In this document: positions 24,115 to 33,336 of the stretch, piece by piece
Layout of the letters: the number at the start of each line of letters is the position of its first letter
Position numbering within the stretch: the first letter of the stretch is position 1
DNA from: an uncultured Pelagibacteraceae bacterium
GTDB taxonomy: Bacteria > Pseudomonadota > Alphaproteobacteria > Pelagibacterales > Pelagibacteraceae
DNA: 46,752 nucleotides
Reading direction: 5' to 3'
NCBI GenBank assembly: GCA_902591415.1
Contig: CACJAU010000004.1
Location: forward strand, 1 to 46,752
Translations under genes and position numbers: made by a program
Notes under the pieces: generated by a model
Databases searched by the model: none
What the model saw: only the letters and a program-made list of their open reading frames with translations
What the model was told of the DNA's origin: nothing

Positions 24115-24834
24115 ATGACTAAGTTAATTCTAACAAGGCATGGGCAGAGTGTTTGGAATGCAGAAAATAAGTTTACCGGGTGGGTAGATATAGATTTATC
24201 TGATAAAGGTATCTTAGAAGCCGAAAAATCAGGTCAAATTATTAAAGATTTAAATATTAAAATTGATGTTTTTTATACATCGTATTTAAAAAGAGCGATC
24301 AAAACTCTTACAGTTATTCTTCAAAAAAATAATTTAGAACTCAAATTTAATACTGCCTGGCAACTTAATGAAAGACATTATGGTTCTCTTACCGGTTTAA
24401 ATAAAGAAGAAACTAAAAAAAAAATAGGAGAAGAGCAATTCAAAAAGTATAGGAGATCCTGGGATATTGCACCTCCTCCTATGGAAGAAAAAAATGAATA
24501 TCAAAATTTATTCAGTCCTTTAAATGCTAGTATCCCTTTAGGCATGACGCCATATACAGAGTCTTTAAAAAGTACATATGACAGAGTCGTACCTTTTTAT
24601 GAAAATGAAATTAAGAAAAATCTTTTAGAAAATAAGAATATTTTAATTTCAGCTCATGGAAACTCTCTAAGAGCTTTATGCAAATATTTATTTAATATTT
24701 CGGATACAAAAATAAATGAATTAGAAATACCAACAGGTAATCCGCTATTAATTGAATTTGGTGATAATTTAAAAATTGAAAAATATTATTATTTAGACAA
24801 GTCCAGAGCTAGGGATATAATTTTTAATCAATAA
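24115..24834 (+). CDS. gpmA: 2,3-bisphosphoglycerate-dependent phosphoglycerate mutase
   Basis: Interconverts 3- and 2-phosphoglycerate in glycolysis and gluconeogenesis. The 239-aa histidine-phosphatase-fold protein has LTRHGQSVWN with the phosphorylated His9, ERHYGSLTGLNK with Glu86, and ISAHGNSLRAL with the second His181. The C-terminal segment GNPLLIEF is also typical. It is slightly shorter than E. coli GpmA (250) but complete. The 3' end overlaps the murU end by 11 bases. It is a stand-alone gene with its own probable promoter. Confidence 0.94.
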   Translation: MTKLILTRHGQSVWNAENKFTGWVDIDLSDKGILEAEKSGQIIKDLNIKIDVFYTSYLKRAIKTLTVILQKNNLELKFNTAWQLNERHYGSLTGLNKEETKKKIGEEQFKKYRRSWDIAPPPMEEKNEYQNLFSPLNASIPLGMTPYTESLKSTYDRVVPFYENEIKKNLLENKNILISAHGNSLRALCKYLFNISDTKINELEIPTGNPLLIEFGDNLKIEKYYYLDKSRARDIIFNQ

Positions 24835-25522
24835 TATTAAGACTTCGAATTTTCCTATACATATCAGAAGTGTTTAAGTGGTAAAATTTTTGATTACTTT
24901 CAAAGCCCAGTAAGTTTTTATCTTTTATTAGTTTATTCCATACTTTATTAAGTGAAAAAACTTCTGATTTTTCATTCGTGAAAACACTTCTGTTAATAAT
25001 TTGCAATCCAGTAAAAATATATTGATTTTCATCATCCTTAAAAATTTTTTCATTATCTAAATTAAAATCTCCTTTAAAGGAAGGATCAATGGATAATTTT
25101 TTGTTTACTAAAAGTAACGTAGGTTTATTATTCTTTAAATAAATAGCCTCTAGACTCTTTAATTCTGCTAGATAATGCTTACTCCAAACAGTATCTGGAT
25201 TAATTACAAAAAAAGGATTGTCACCAAAATTTTGTGTGCCTTTAAGCACACCTCCGCCTGTGTCTAATAATAAGTTTTCTTCATTAGAAATTGTAATCTT
25301 AACTTTAAATTTCTTTCTATTAATAAATGATTTTATCTGATCAGAAAGATAATGAACATTAATACTTATTTCTTGCACACCATGACTGATTAGTAAATTT
25401 ATTGCTCTTTCTAATAATGTAGAATTATTTATTTCTAACAAAGGTTTAGGAATTTTAAGTGTTAGAGGCTGCATTCTTTTTCCTAGTCCTGCCGCTAAAA
25501 TCATTCCATATTTAATATTCAT
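24824..25522 (-). CDS. murU: Nucleotidyltransferase, probable N-acetylmuramate-1-phosphate uridylyltransferase
   Basis: A 232-aa sugar-1-phosphate nucleotidyltransferase with the signature GMILAAGLGKRMQPLT and the K-P-L block KIPKPLLEI. LLLDTGGGVLKG and NPDTVW supply the sugar and metal sites. In Pseudomonas and Caulobacter, MurU makes UDP-MurNAc from MurNAc-1-phosphate together with the kinase AmgK, bypassing fosfomycin-sensitive MurA. Here the kinase-like gene lies directly upstream with an ATGA overlap, which supports MurU over mannose- or glucose-1-phosphate enzymes. The specificity remains an inference from the pairing. Confidence 0.8.
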   Translation of the reverse strand: MNIKYGMILAAGLGKRMQPLTLKIPKPLLEINNSTLLERAINLLISHGVQEISINVHYLSDQIKSFINRKKFKVKITISNEENLLLDTGGGVLKGTQNFGDNPFFVINPDTVWSKHYLAELKSLEAIYLKNNKPTLLLVNKKLSIDPSFKGDFNLDNEKIFKDDENQYIFTGLQIINRSVFTNEKSEVFSLNKVWNKLIKDKNLLGFESNQKFYHLNTSDMYRKIRSLNIID

Positions 25523-26481
25523 ATTTTATTCAATCTTTTAAGTTTTTTAATAGACAAGTGCTTATAAAATAATAATTTTAAATTTTTGAATAGCGGGTTT
25601 TGCAATCTTTTTTCTATAAGTGTCCATGTGTAGGGTAAAAATTTAAGATAATTATCTTTATTATCTCTTTTGTATAAACGTACAAATATGCCTAGTATTT
25701 TTAAATTTCTTTGGACCGATAAAATATCAAAATCATTTTTTAATTTTTCAATGTGATCGCTCTTCAGTTTTGAATTTTTATGATAATAATCTAATAATTG
25801 ATTTTGTAATTTGTTTGGTAATTTTATCCTCACATCGTCAATTAATGATGATACATCATACAAAGGATTTCCAATAATTGCATCTTGGGTGTCTATTATT
25901 CCTAATTTGTTTTTATTAATCATTACATTTGAAATATGAAAATCTCTATGTACGAATGTATTATTTTTGAAATTTAATTTTTTATATATTTTATTTAATT
26001 CAGATCTAAGAATTTTCTTAATCTTACTAATTTTTTTGCTTTTGAGAGCATAATTTAAGTACCAATCAAAAAACAAATCGGATTCTTTGTGAAGACTAGA
26101 TAATGTATAATTTGGTATTTTAATTTTTAGCTTTTCAAATTTATAAATTTTTTTTACTTTTATTTTTTGCATCTTAATTAATAATTTTATTAATAATTTA
26201 TAGCTACTAAGTTTATTTTTTTTTGAAATTACGTGATCGTAGAAGGATTTTTCGCCTAAATCAGATATTTCGATCATATCATTTTTATAATGATTGCTTA
26301 ATAATTTTGGAGCATGAATCCTGTTGTGGTTAAGAATATTATTTATCACCACATATACTGCAAGATTTTTAAATTTTTCTTTTTTGGCAGAGACAATGAT
26401 TGAGGTTTTGTTGTTTTTTTTTAATCTATAAAATTCTCTAAATGAAGCATCTCCTGAAATTTTTTTCAATTTATATTTCAT
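25519..26481 (-). CDS. amgK: Aminoglycoside-phosphotransferase-fold kinase, probable AmgK
   Basis: AmgK phosphorylates MurNAc/GlcNAc at the anomeric position in peptidoglycan recycling. The 320-aa protein (ATG at 26481; a TTG two codons earlier also opens the frame) has the kinase-like catalytic loop FVHRDFHISNVMINKNKLGI and the metal-binding IIDTQDAIIGNPLYDVSSLI, and the N-terminal ISGDASFREFYRL seen in this group. It overlaps the tsaE end by 11 bases and murU by four. The order tsaE-kinase-murU is a known alphaproteobacterial neighbourhood, supporting AmgK over antibiotic resistance. Confidence 0.82.
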   Translation of the reverse strand: MKYKLKKISGDASFREFYRLKKNNKTSIIVSAKKEKFKNLAVYVVINNILNHNRIHAPKLLSNHYKNDMIEISDLGEKSFYDHVISKKNKLSSYKLLIKLLIKMQKIKVKKIYKFEKLKIKIPNYTLSSLHKESDLFFDWYLNYALKSKKISKIKKILRSELNKIYKKLNFKNNTFVHRDFHISNVMINKNKLGIIDTQDAIIGNPLYDVSSLIDDVRIKLPNKLQNQLLDYYHKNSKLKSDHIEKLKNDFDILSVQRNLKILGIFVRLYKRDNKDNYLKFLPYTWTLIEKRLQNPLFKNLKLLFYKHLSIKKLKRLNKI

Positions 26482-26923
26482 TTTCAAAATCTTTCCATTT
26501 GTTTATCCCATTTATTTTCATTTTTCTTTCCTTATCATTCTCGCCGTACTCTAAATGAATTTCTAATTTATTAGTCAATGGTGTTTTAATTAAGTCTGGC
26601 CATTCTATAATTTTAATTGTTTTTTCATTTTCAGAAAAAATACCAAGATTATCTAATTCATTGTCTTTTTTAATTCGATAAAGATCATAATGCATAATCT
26701 TGAGATCTTTAATTTCATATTCATAAAGTAAGTTAAATGTAGGACTCAATACTTCTGTTTCTTTAAGTCCTTTTTGATTTTGTAAGTTATTAATTAAAAA
26801 TCTTGTGAATGTAGTCTTTCCTACGCCGATTTCACCAATTAAGAAAATGCAATCTCCATTTTCTAACTTTTTTGAAATTGATTTAGATATTAGATTTAAA
26901 TGGTCTAAAGATTTAACAATCAT
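26471..26923 (-). CDS. tsaE: tRNA t6A biosynthesis ATPase
   Basis: TsaE drives the TsaB/TsaD complex that adds threonylcarbamoyl to A37 of ANN-decoding tRNAs. The 150 residues contain the Walker A GEIGVGKTTFTR (about residues 30-41), the LSPTFNLLYEYE block, HYDLYRIKK and the TsaE-specific IIEWPD. The length is typical. It begins ten bases after the ahcY stop on the same strand and runs into amgK, so it is in the middle of a long cotranscribed block. tsaB and tsaD are not in the window. Confidence 0.93.
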   Translation of the reverse strand: MIVKSLDHLNLISKSISKKLENGDCIFLIGEIGVGKTTFTRFLINNLQNQKGLKETEVLSPTFNLLYEYEIKDLKIMHYDLYRIKKDNELDNLGIFSENEKTIKIIEWPDLIKTPLTNKLEIHLEYGENDKERKMKINGINKWKDFENEI

Positions 26924-26932
26924 TAGCTACTG

Positions 26933-28222
26933 TTAGTAGCGATAAGTATCTGGTTTAAATGGTCCTGATGGTTTAACGCTAATATAATCGGCTTGCTCTT
27001 TTGACATTTTTGTTAATTTAGCTCCCACTTTTTCTAAATGAAGCATTGCAACTTTTTCATCGAGATGTTTGGGAAGTACATAAACTTTCTTCTCATATTT
27101 ATTTGAGTTATTCCATAATTCAATTTGAGCAATAACTTGATTTGTGAATGAAGCGCTCATCACAAAACTAGGATGCCCAGTAGCACATCCTAAATTTACT
27201 AATCTTCCTTCAGCCAAAAGTATAATCCTTTTTTTACTAGGCAATTCAATTTCATGAACTTGAGGTTTTATTTCGTCCCACTTATAATTTTTCAATGCTT
27301 CAACTTGAATTTCGTTGTCAAAGTGACCAATGTTACAAAGTATTGCTCTGTCTTTCATATTTCTCATGTGATCTGCTGTGACTATATCTTTATTTCCTGT
27401 AGCGGTTACAACTATATCAGCGTCTTTAATAGCTTCATCCATAACAACAACTTCGTAACCTTCCATAGCAGCTTGTAACGCACATATAGGATCTGTCTCT
27501 GTAACCATAACTCTTGCACCTGCTTGACGTAATGAAGCTGCACTTCCTTTACCAACATCTCCAAATCCAGCTACGATGGCTACTTTACCTGACATCATAA
27601 CATCAGTAGCTCTTTTTATACCGTCTACTAAACTTTCTCTACAACCATAGAGGTTGTCGAATTTAGATTTCGTAACTGAGTCATTTACATTTATAGCAGG
27701 GATTAATAGTTCTTTATTAGACTCCATTTTTTTAAGTGCTAAAACTCCTGTTGTAGTTTCTTCTGAAACACCCTTTACATCTTTTAATAAATTTTTATAT
27801 TCTTTGTGCATTAAGGCAGTAAGATCACCACCATCATCTAAAATCATATTTGGTTTCCAATCTTTCTTTCCTTCAATAGTTTGTTTAACACACCACCAAT
27901 ACTCTTCTTCGGTCTCACCTTTCCAAGCAAATACAGGAATGCCCGCTTTCGCTATTGCTGCTGCAGCGTGATCTTGTGTTGAAAAAATATTACATGAAGA
28001 CCATCTTACTTCTGCTCCTAGTTCAACTAAAGTTTCAATTAAAACTGCGGTTTGTATTGTCATGTGAAGACAGCCTAGAATTCTTGCACCCTTTAAAGGT
28101 TTTTTACCTTTATATTCTTTCCTTAAAGCCATAAGTCCTGGCATTTCAGTTTCTGCCAGAGAAATTTCTTTTCTACCAAAATTTGCCTGGCTGATGTCTT
28201 TTACTTTATAATCTTGTGCCAT
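26933..28222 (-). CDS. ahcY: S-adenosylhomocysteine hydrolase
   Basis: AhcY splits SAH into homocysteine and adenosine, removing the product inhibitor of methyltransferases. I start it at ATG 28222 (429 aa, [20 protein letters not shown]); a TTG 13 codons upstream also opens the frame but adds residues not seen in the family. Visible are [12 protein letters not shown], the NAD-binding [30 protein letters not shown], and the C-terminal [11 protein letters not shown], which binds NAD of the neighbouring subunit. The 48-base gap before it has no Shine-Dalgarno and no SAH-riboswitch-like structure that I could find. Confidence 0.96.
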   Translation of the reverse strand: MAQDYKVKDISQANFGRKEISLAETEMPGLMALRKEYKGKKPLKGARILGCLHMTIQTAVLIETLVELGAEVRWSSCNIFSTQDHAAAAIAKAGIPVFAWKGETEEEYWWCVKQTIEGKKDWKPNMILDDGGDLTALMHKEYKNLLKDVKGVSEETTTGVLALKKMESNKELLIPAINVNDSVTKSKFDNLYGCRESLVDGIKRATDVMMSGKVAIVAGFGDVGKGSAASLRQAGARVMVTETDPICALQAAMEGYEVVVMDEAIKDADIVVTATGNKDIVTADHMRNMKDRAILCNIGHFDNEIQVEALKNYKWDEIKPQVHEIELPSKKRIILLAEGRLVNLGCATGHPSFVMSASFTNQVIAQIELWNNSNKYEKKVYVLPKHLDEKVAMLHLEKVGAKLTKMSKEQADYISVKPSGPFKPDTYRY

Positions 28223-28270
28223 TATGAGGGAGTTATTATCAACATAAATAAACCATAGCAAGAAATAATG

Positions 28271-29791
28271 TTAGGACAATTTAGGAAGTAAAACCTCAAC
28301 CTGTGCTCCTTTTGCATTCAGCCTATTTGAAGCTGCTATTGTGCCTTTATGTAATTGGACAATATTTTTTACAATATTCAAGCCTAAACCAGAATGTTTT
28401 CCAAAACTCGTGGGCCTGTTGCTGTAAAAACGTTTAAAAATTTTCTGAGGAGACGTTTCAGCAAAACCGGGTCCCTCATCTTTAACGGATAGTAATAGAT
28501 TGCTTGAGGTTTCTTCAAGACCGATTTCAATTTTTTGATTATCTTGACTGAAGGAAATAGAGTTATCTAACAGATTCGCGATAACCTGTTCTATTCTATT
28601 ACTTATACCAAATATAAAATATCCATTTTTGCTTTTAATTTTATTTATAACTATTATCTCAATTTTTTTATTTTGGTTAATTAGATCTTGGTTAAAATCT
28701 TCCACTACACCATTAATAATTTCAATTAAGTTTATTTTACTCATTTTCTCACGAGATAAAGACGCTTCATCTTTAAGCATTTGAGTATAATCCGTTATTA
28801 ATCTTTCTATCCGTTCAGCATCATGATTTATTATTTTTAAAAGTTTATCGCCTTCATTCTTTTCAGTAGTTTTGTCTAAAAGTTCCGAAGCACTTTTTAA
28901 AGACGCAAGTGGATTTCTTATCTCGTGAGCTAAATCATTTGAGAATGTTTCTGCTCTATTAGTTCGTTGTTGTAACTCCTTAGTCATTTCGTCAATTGAT
29001 TGTGTTAATTTTCCAATCTCGTCATCTCTTACAAAAACTTTATTAATATCAATTGTTTGATTAGATTTTTTTTTAATCCCATCACTAAATTTTACAAGAA
29101 GTCCAATTGGTTTAAGAATATACTTATTTAAAAATAAAGAAAAAATTAAAATCACAATTACAACAGCAATCATTGTTCTTATTATAAATGCTTTTCTCTC
29201 TCTTACGGCAGTAGTGATGTCATTCGCTTGCTCTGATACTACAATATATCCAATATCATTATTTAAAAATTTAATTTTACTTAATGTGCTTACAAAAAAA
29301 TTATTTTTTTCATCGTTAGTTAATGTCATTACTTCGTCATTATATTTATTTGTAATTATATCCTTAATTTCATCTATCTCTTCCTCTTCAAGTCTTTCCT
29401 CAATTTCTGGTGTTATTGCTTCACCTCCCAAAGCTTCCTCAAAAATTATATCTGAGCCTGTAAAAACACTTTGGTCCAAATCTAAAATATTTGTGTCACC
29501 TATGAGATTTCCAGATAAATCATAAAATTGAACGCGGTCTAAACTTTGAAATAAAAATCTTGTGGAAAGTAAGAAATCTCTAATTCCCTCTTTAGTGTAT
29601 TCTATATTAAGTCGTTCGAGATTATCCTTAGTATTATTAATGACTATTTTATGATTATCTGATCTTTCTTTTACTAAGGTTGGCTGGATTGCTTCAAGGT
29701 ATATAATTGTAAAAAGTCCTAAAACAGAAAAAACTGTAAGGTTAATTATTAAAAACTTCTTTAGAATAGAAGCTGATTTTTTTTGTTTCAT
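28271..29791 (-). CDS. chvG: Sensor histidine kinase, ChvG/BatS type
   Basis: A 506-aa membrane kinase. It shows a membrane span at ~17-36, a periplasmic domain to ~residue 200, a second span (about 203-222), a HAMP linker, the phosphoacceptor block FSNDLAHEIRNPLASLKSAS and an ATPase domain with NLLDNSISF, DEGPGF and SGLGLNIVKN. ChvG in other alphaproteobacteria senses envelope or acid stress. The start overlaps the stop of the response regulator by one base (TAATG), and ahcY follows downstream. It could be annotated EnvZ-like, but gene order and domain layout favour ChvG. Confidence 0.87.
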   Translation of the reverse strand: MKQKKSASILKKFLIINLTVFSVLGLFTIIYLEAIQPTLVKERSDNHKIVINNTKDNLERLNIEYTKEGIRDFLLSTRFLFQSLDRVQFYDLSGNLIGDTNILDLDQSVFTGSDIIFEEALGGEAITPEIEERLEEEEIDEIKDIITNKYNDEVMTLTNDEKNNFFVSTLSKIKFLNNDIGYIVVSEQANDITTAVRERKAFIIRTMIAVVIVILIFSLFLNKYILKPIGLLVKFSDGIKKKSNQTIDINKVFVRDDEIGKLTQSIDEMTKELQQRTNRAETFSNDLAHEIRNPLASLKSASELLDKTTEKNEGDKLLKIINHDAERIERLITDYTQMLKDEASLSREKMSKINLIEIINGVVEDFNQDLINQNKKIEIIVINKIKSKNGYFIFGISNRIEQVIANLLDNSISFSQDNQKIEIGLEETSSNLLLSVKDEGPGFAETSPQKIFKRFYSNRPTSFGKHSGLGLNIVKNIVQLHKGTIAASNRLNAKGAQVEVLLPKLS

Positions 29792-30489
29792 TAGCTAACA
29801 TTCCATCTATACCCACTTCCATATCTAGTTTCAATTGCAGAAAATTTTTCGTCTACCTTTTTAAACTTTTTTCTTATTCTTTTTACATGACTATCAATTG
29901 TTCTGTCTTCAATTTCTGTATTTTCCTTATAAGCTATATCCATTAAGTGAGCTCTTTCCTTTATAACCCCTGGTCTTTTAGCCAATTCTTTGACAATTAA
30001 AAATTCTGTAGTGGTCAGCTTATCTGGCAGAGCTTTTCCATTCCATTCGCATTCTAGCTGGGCAGGGTCTAATTTTAATTTACCATGACTAATTATATTT
30101 TTTGTATCATCAACAGTGTTGGTTTTTTTTCTTAATTGAACTCTTATTCTTTCAATTAAAACTTTAGTAGAAAAGCCTCCAGATTTTTTGACAAAGTCAT
30201 CAGCACCTAATTTCAAACCAAGCAGTTCATCAACTTCATCATCTTTTGATGTTAAAAAGATTATTGGGATTGACATTTTTTTTTTTAGTTTTTTTAACAA
30301 CTCTTCTCCATCCATCCTTGGCATTTTGATATCTAGAATTGCTAGGTCAGGTGGGTTTCTAGTTAATCCAATTAAAGCAGACTCTCCATCGATATAAGTT
30401 TGAACTTTGAAACCTTCTCTTTCCAAAGCCATGCTTATACTTGTAAGTATATTTCTATCATCATCTACTAAAGCAATTGTTTGAGTCAT
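29791..30489 (-). CDS. chvI: OmpR-type response regulator, ChvI type
   Basis: A 232-aa regulator with an N-terminal receiver (TIALVDDDRNILTSI acidic pocket, phosphorylated Asp in LAILDIKMPRMDG, Lys in FLTSKDDEVD-LGADDFVKK) and a C-terminal winged-helix DNA-binding domain (LTTTEFLIVKELAKRPG, then DRTIDSHVKRIRKKF and ETRYGSGYRW). These C-terminal blocks closely match ChvI. It would respond to the adjacent ChvG kinase. Bases 30490-30528 separate it from the polA stop and probably hold its promoter, though none was clear. Confidence 0.9.
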   Translation of the reverse strand: MTQTIALVDDDRNILTSISMALEREGFKVQTYIDGESALIGLTRNPPDLAILDIKMPRMDGEELLKKLKKKMSIPIIFLTSKDDEVDELLGLKLGADDFVKKSGGFSTKVLIERIRVQLRKKTNTVDDTKNIISHGKLKLDPAQLECEWNGKALPDKLTTTEFLIVKELAKRPGVIKERAHLMDIAYKENTEIEDRTIDSHVKRIRKKFKKVDEKFSAIETRYGSGYRWNVS

Positions 30490-30528
30490 ATTTTTATTCT
30501 CTTAATTATGTTGTCAAAATTTAGGCGT

Positions 30529-32382
30529 TTAATGGGCCTCTCCCCAATTGTTTCCAGAGTTAATACTGACTTCTAAAGGTATAGAAAACATATGATGATC
30601 TGAACTTGAAACTGACATCATTGATTCTTTTACAATTTTTTTTACTTCACTCTCATCTTTTTTTAAACACTCAAAAATAAGTTCATCATGTATTTGCAAA
30701 AGCATTTTTGCTTTCTTATTTTCTTCAAGAACCTTATCAATTTTAATCATTGCCAATCTAATAATATCTGCAGCAGATCCTTGTATTGGAGCATTTATTG
30801 CTGCTCTTTCCTGAAATGCTCGAACACTAAAATTTTTATCATTAATTCCTCTTAAATGAATTCTTCTTCCAAAAATATTTTTTACAAAACCCTGCTTCCT
30901 ACAAGTTTTAATTGTTGTATTCATATAATCTTTAATCTCAGGAAATTTTTTAAAGTAAGAATTAATGAAACTTAAAGCTTCTTCGTTTGACACCGATATT
31001 TGTTTAGCTAATCCATATTGTGTTATTCCATAAATAATTCCAAAATTAATGGCCTTTGCTTTTCGTCTAAAATCATCTGTCACTTTAGCAATCGGAACAT
31101 CAAAGACCTGGCTCGCTGTTAATGAGTGGATATCCTGATTGTTTTTAAAAGCTTTCTTTAATTCCTTGACATCAGCCATATCAGCAAGAATTCTCATTTC
31201 TATTTGGTTGTAGTCCGCTGAAACAAGTAAATTATTTTTATCCGCCACAAATGCTTTTCTTATTTCTTTTCCATCTGAAGTTTTTATAGGAATATTTTGT
31301 AAATTTGGATCACTCGAAGCTAGCCTACCAGTATTAGTTGCTGCGAGTAAGAAGGAAGTGTGAACTCTGTTTGTTTTTTTACTTATATGATCTTGCAAAG
31401 CATCTGTGTAAGTGCTTTTTAGTTTAGAAACCTGCCGCCATTCTAAAACTAAATTAGGAAATTTATGTCCTGTTGAAGCTAAGTCTTCTAAGATTTTAGC
31501 ACTCGTAGCTAAACTACCTTTTTTTGTTTTTTTTAACTTAGCTATTTTAAGGTCATTATAAATAATTTCTCCCAGTTGTTTTGGTGAACCGATATTGAAT
31601 TTTTTACCTGATATTTTGTAAATTTCTTTTTCAATAGTTATCAATCTTTCCTCAAATTTCTTAGAAAGTTTTTTAAGATAAGCGTCATCAACTTTTATAC
31701 CGTTCATCTCAAGCCTTGAAAGGATTTTGATCATTGGTTTTTCAAATTCCTCATAAACTCTTTCTAACTTTTCCTCAGATACTCTTTCAGATAAAACTTC
31801 ATATAATCTTAGAGTTATATCTGCATCTTCAGCAGCATACTCAGTAGCAGGTTTAATATTTACGTCAGCAAAATTTAATTGTTTTTTTCCAGATCCTACT
31901 AAATCTTTATACGAAATAGTTTTATGGCCAAGGTGCAATTCAGATAGAGTATCCATGTTGTGTCTATTATTTCCAGCATCTAATGTATACGACAGTAACA
32001 TCGTGTCTTCCACCGAGCTTAATTCGATGCCGTTATTTTTGAATATGATAAAATCGTATTTTATATTTTGGCCGACTTTTTTTATACTTGGATCTTCTAA
32101 AATTGGTTTAAGCTTTTTTAAAACTATATCCTTTTTTAATTCTGTTCTCTCTTTATGACCTACTGGAATATAGAAAGCCTCGTTGGCCTCATAACATACT
32201 GATATGCCCACAAGATCCGCTTCTTGTGGATTTAGAGAAGAAGTTTCAGTATCAACCGCTATAACTGATTTTTCATCTAGTTTTTTTATTAATTCGTCAA
32301 GTTGTTTTTCTTTTGAAATAGTTTTGTAGGTCTTAGTATTTATCTTATTATTTTTTTTTACTAAAGTTTTATCTCTAGAATC
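30529..32382 (-). CDS. polA: DNA polymerase I, 3'-5' exonuclease and polymerase part (frame-shifted from its N-terminus)
   Basis: This is the C-terminal two thirds of PolA. The frame stays open upstream to 32394 and joins the N-terminal frame by a -1 shift at 32382-32388. It includes all three proofreading motifs: VDTETSSLN (Exo I), GQNIKYDFIIF (Exo II) and YAAEDADITLRLY (Exo III). Polymerase motifs A (SADYNQIEMRILADMA), B (RRKAKAINFGIIYG) and C (QIHDELIFE) are intact. The first plausible internal start (GTG at 32211) would cut off Exo I, so separate translation looks unlikely. Joined, the protein is about 921 aa, the normal Pol I length. Confidence 0.9.
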   Translation of the reverse strand, partial: DSRDKTLVKKNNKINTKTYKTISKEKQLDELIKKLDEKSVIAVDTETSSLNPQEADLVGISVCYEANEAFYIPVGHKERTELKKDIVLKKLKPILEDPSIKKVGQNIKYDFIIFKNNGIELSSVEDTMLLSYTLDAGNNRHNMDTLSELHLGHKTISYKDLVGSGKKQLNFADVNIKPATEYAAEDADITLRLYEVLSERVSEEKLERVYEEFEKPMIKILSRLEMNGIKVDDAYLKKLSKKFEERLITIEKEIYKISGKKFNIGSPKQLGEIIYNDLKIAKLKKTKKGSLATSAKILEDLASTGHKFPNLVLEWRQVSKLKSTYTDALQDHISKKTNRVHTSFLLAATNTGRLASSDPNLQNIPIKTSDGKEIRKAFVADKNNLLVSADYNQIEMRILADMADVKELKKAFKNNQDIHSLTASQVFDVPIAKVTDDFRRKAKAINFGIIYGITQYGLAKQISVSNEEALSFINSYFKKFPEIKDYMNTTIKTCRKQGFVKNIFGRRIHLRGINDKNFSVRAFQERAAINAPIQGSAADIIRLAMIKIDKVLEENKKAKMLLQIHDELIFECLKKDESEVKKIVKESMMSVSSSDHHMFSIPLEVSINSGNNWGEAH

Positions 32383-33293
32383 TTTTTTGTTGGTTCACCA
32401 TAAAAACTAATTGCTTGGCTTAGCAGTCTATTAAACTCCATATCTCTTAAAAAATCATACAATTTATCTTTATTTATGTCTTTAATGATGAAATCGGCAG
32501 CATCATTCTTGAGTGGGACATCATCTTTCAAAGTAACTAATTGCTTGCTAATCATCGCTTTATCTTTGTTAGACAATAATGTTTCTCTTCTTTTGTTTTG
32601 AGGTATTTCTGATGCCCTCTTTAATAAATTTTCTAAAGTTTTGTATTTATTGATAAGTTCTGATGCTGTTTTTACTCCAATGCCAGGAACTCCTGGAACG
32701 TTATCTGAGCTGTCTCCAGCAAGCGATTGCACGTCAATTACTTGGTCTGGTTTAACTCCAAATTTTTCGATTACTTCTTTTTCACCTATTACTTTACTTT
32801 TCATAGGATCAAATAGTCTGACTTTATTTGATACTAGCTGCATTAAATCTTTATCTGATGAAATTACCGTTACCTTCGCACCTGCTTCTGTAATTTTTTT
32901 TGCATAAGTTGCTATAAGGTCATCTGCTTCATAATTTAAAAGTTCAATTGATGGTAAATTAAAAGCCTCAACTGATTTTCTTATATATTCAAACTGAGGA
33001 GCTAAATCATCAGGTGCCTCTGTTCTATTTGCCTTATACTCACTATAAATTTCATTTCTAAAATTTTTTCTCGCCGAGTCAAATATTACTGCAAAATGAG
33101 TTGGTTTATTTTTTGAATCGTCTGACCTTGCGTCTTCCAAAAGTTTAAAGAGCATAGAACAAAAACCGCTAACTGCACCTGTAGGAAGACCATCGCTTTT
33201 TCTAGATAAAGGTGGCAAGGCATAGTAAGCTCTGAAAATATATCCTGAACCATCTATGAGATAAAAATGATCTGTTTTTTTTATTGAACTCAT
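32361..33293 (-). CDS. polA: DNA polymerase I, 5'-3' exonuclease part
   Basis: This 310-aa frame carries the 5' nuclease domain of Pol I, which removes RNA primers and flaps. It shows YLIDGSGYIFRAYYAL, NYEADDLIATYAKK, VISSDKDLMQLVS and the helix-hairpin-helix AGDSSDNVPGVPGIGVKTAS, which hold the metal-binding acidic residues. The frame ends with a TAG at 32363-32361, seven codons after an A-AAA-AAG heptamer, where the -1 frame continues straight into the proofreading domain. A free-standing 5' nuclease is conceivable, but the breakpoint falls in the interdomain linker at a homopolymer, so it is more likely part of one gene. Confidence 0.9.
   Translation of the reverse strand: MSSIKKTDHFYLIDGSGYIFRAYYALPPLSRKSDGLPTGAVSGFCSMLFKLLEDARSDDSKNKPTHFAVIFDSARKNFRNEIYSEYKANRTEAPDDLAPQFEYIRKSVEAFNLPSIELLNYEADDLIATYAKKITEAGAKVTVISSDKDLMQLVSNKVRLFDPMKSKVIGEKEVIEKFGVKPDQVIDVQSLAGDSSDNVPGVPGIGVKTASELINKYKTLENLLKRASEIPQNKRRETLLSNKDKAMISKQLVTLKDDVPLKNDAADFIIKDINKDKLYDFLRDMEFNRLLSQAISFYGEPTKKILEIKL
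32382..32388 (-). other. polA: A-AAA-AAG slippery heptamer at the polA frame junction
   Basis: On the minus strand the zero frame reads ACA AAA AAG ATT. The heptamer A AAA AAG is the same -1 slippery sequence as in E. coli dnaX. A -1 slip re-reads the G and continues with GAT TCT AGA, exactly in the polymerase frame. One extra A in the A6 run would produce the same fusion. No strong downstream stem-loop or upstream Shine-Dalgarno-like stimulator was found, so a sequencing or assembly indel is as likely as programmed recoding. Confidence 0.6.
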
Positions 33294-33336
33294 ATATATA
33301 TATTACATTGAATTCTTATCTAAGATTAAAAAAACT

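Noticed and set aside
27654-27971. 105-codon plus-strand frame inside ahcY
   Set aside because: Lies wholly opposite conserved ahcY codons, without ribosome-binding site or family resemblance.
28223-28270. SAH or SAM riboswitch before ahcY
   Set aside because: The gap is only 48 bases, AT-rich, and shows none of the paired GC-rich elements of the known SAH or SAM motifs.
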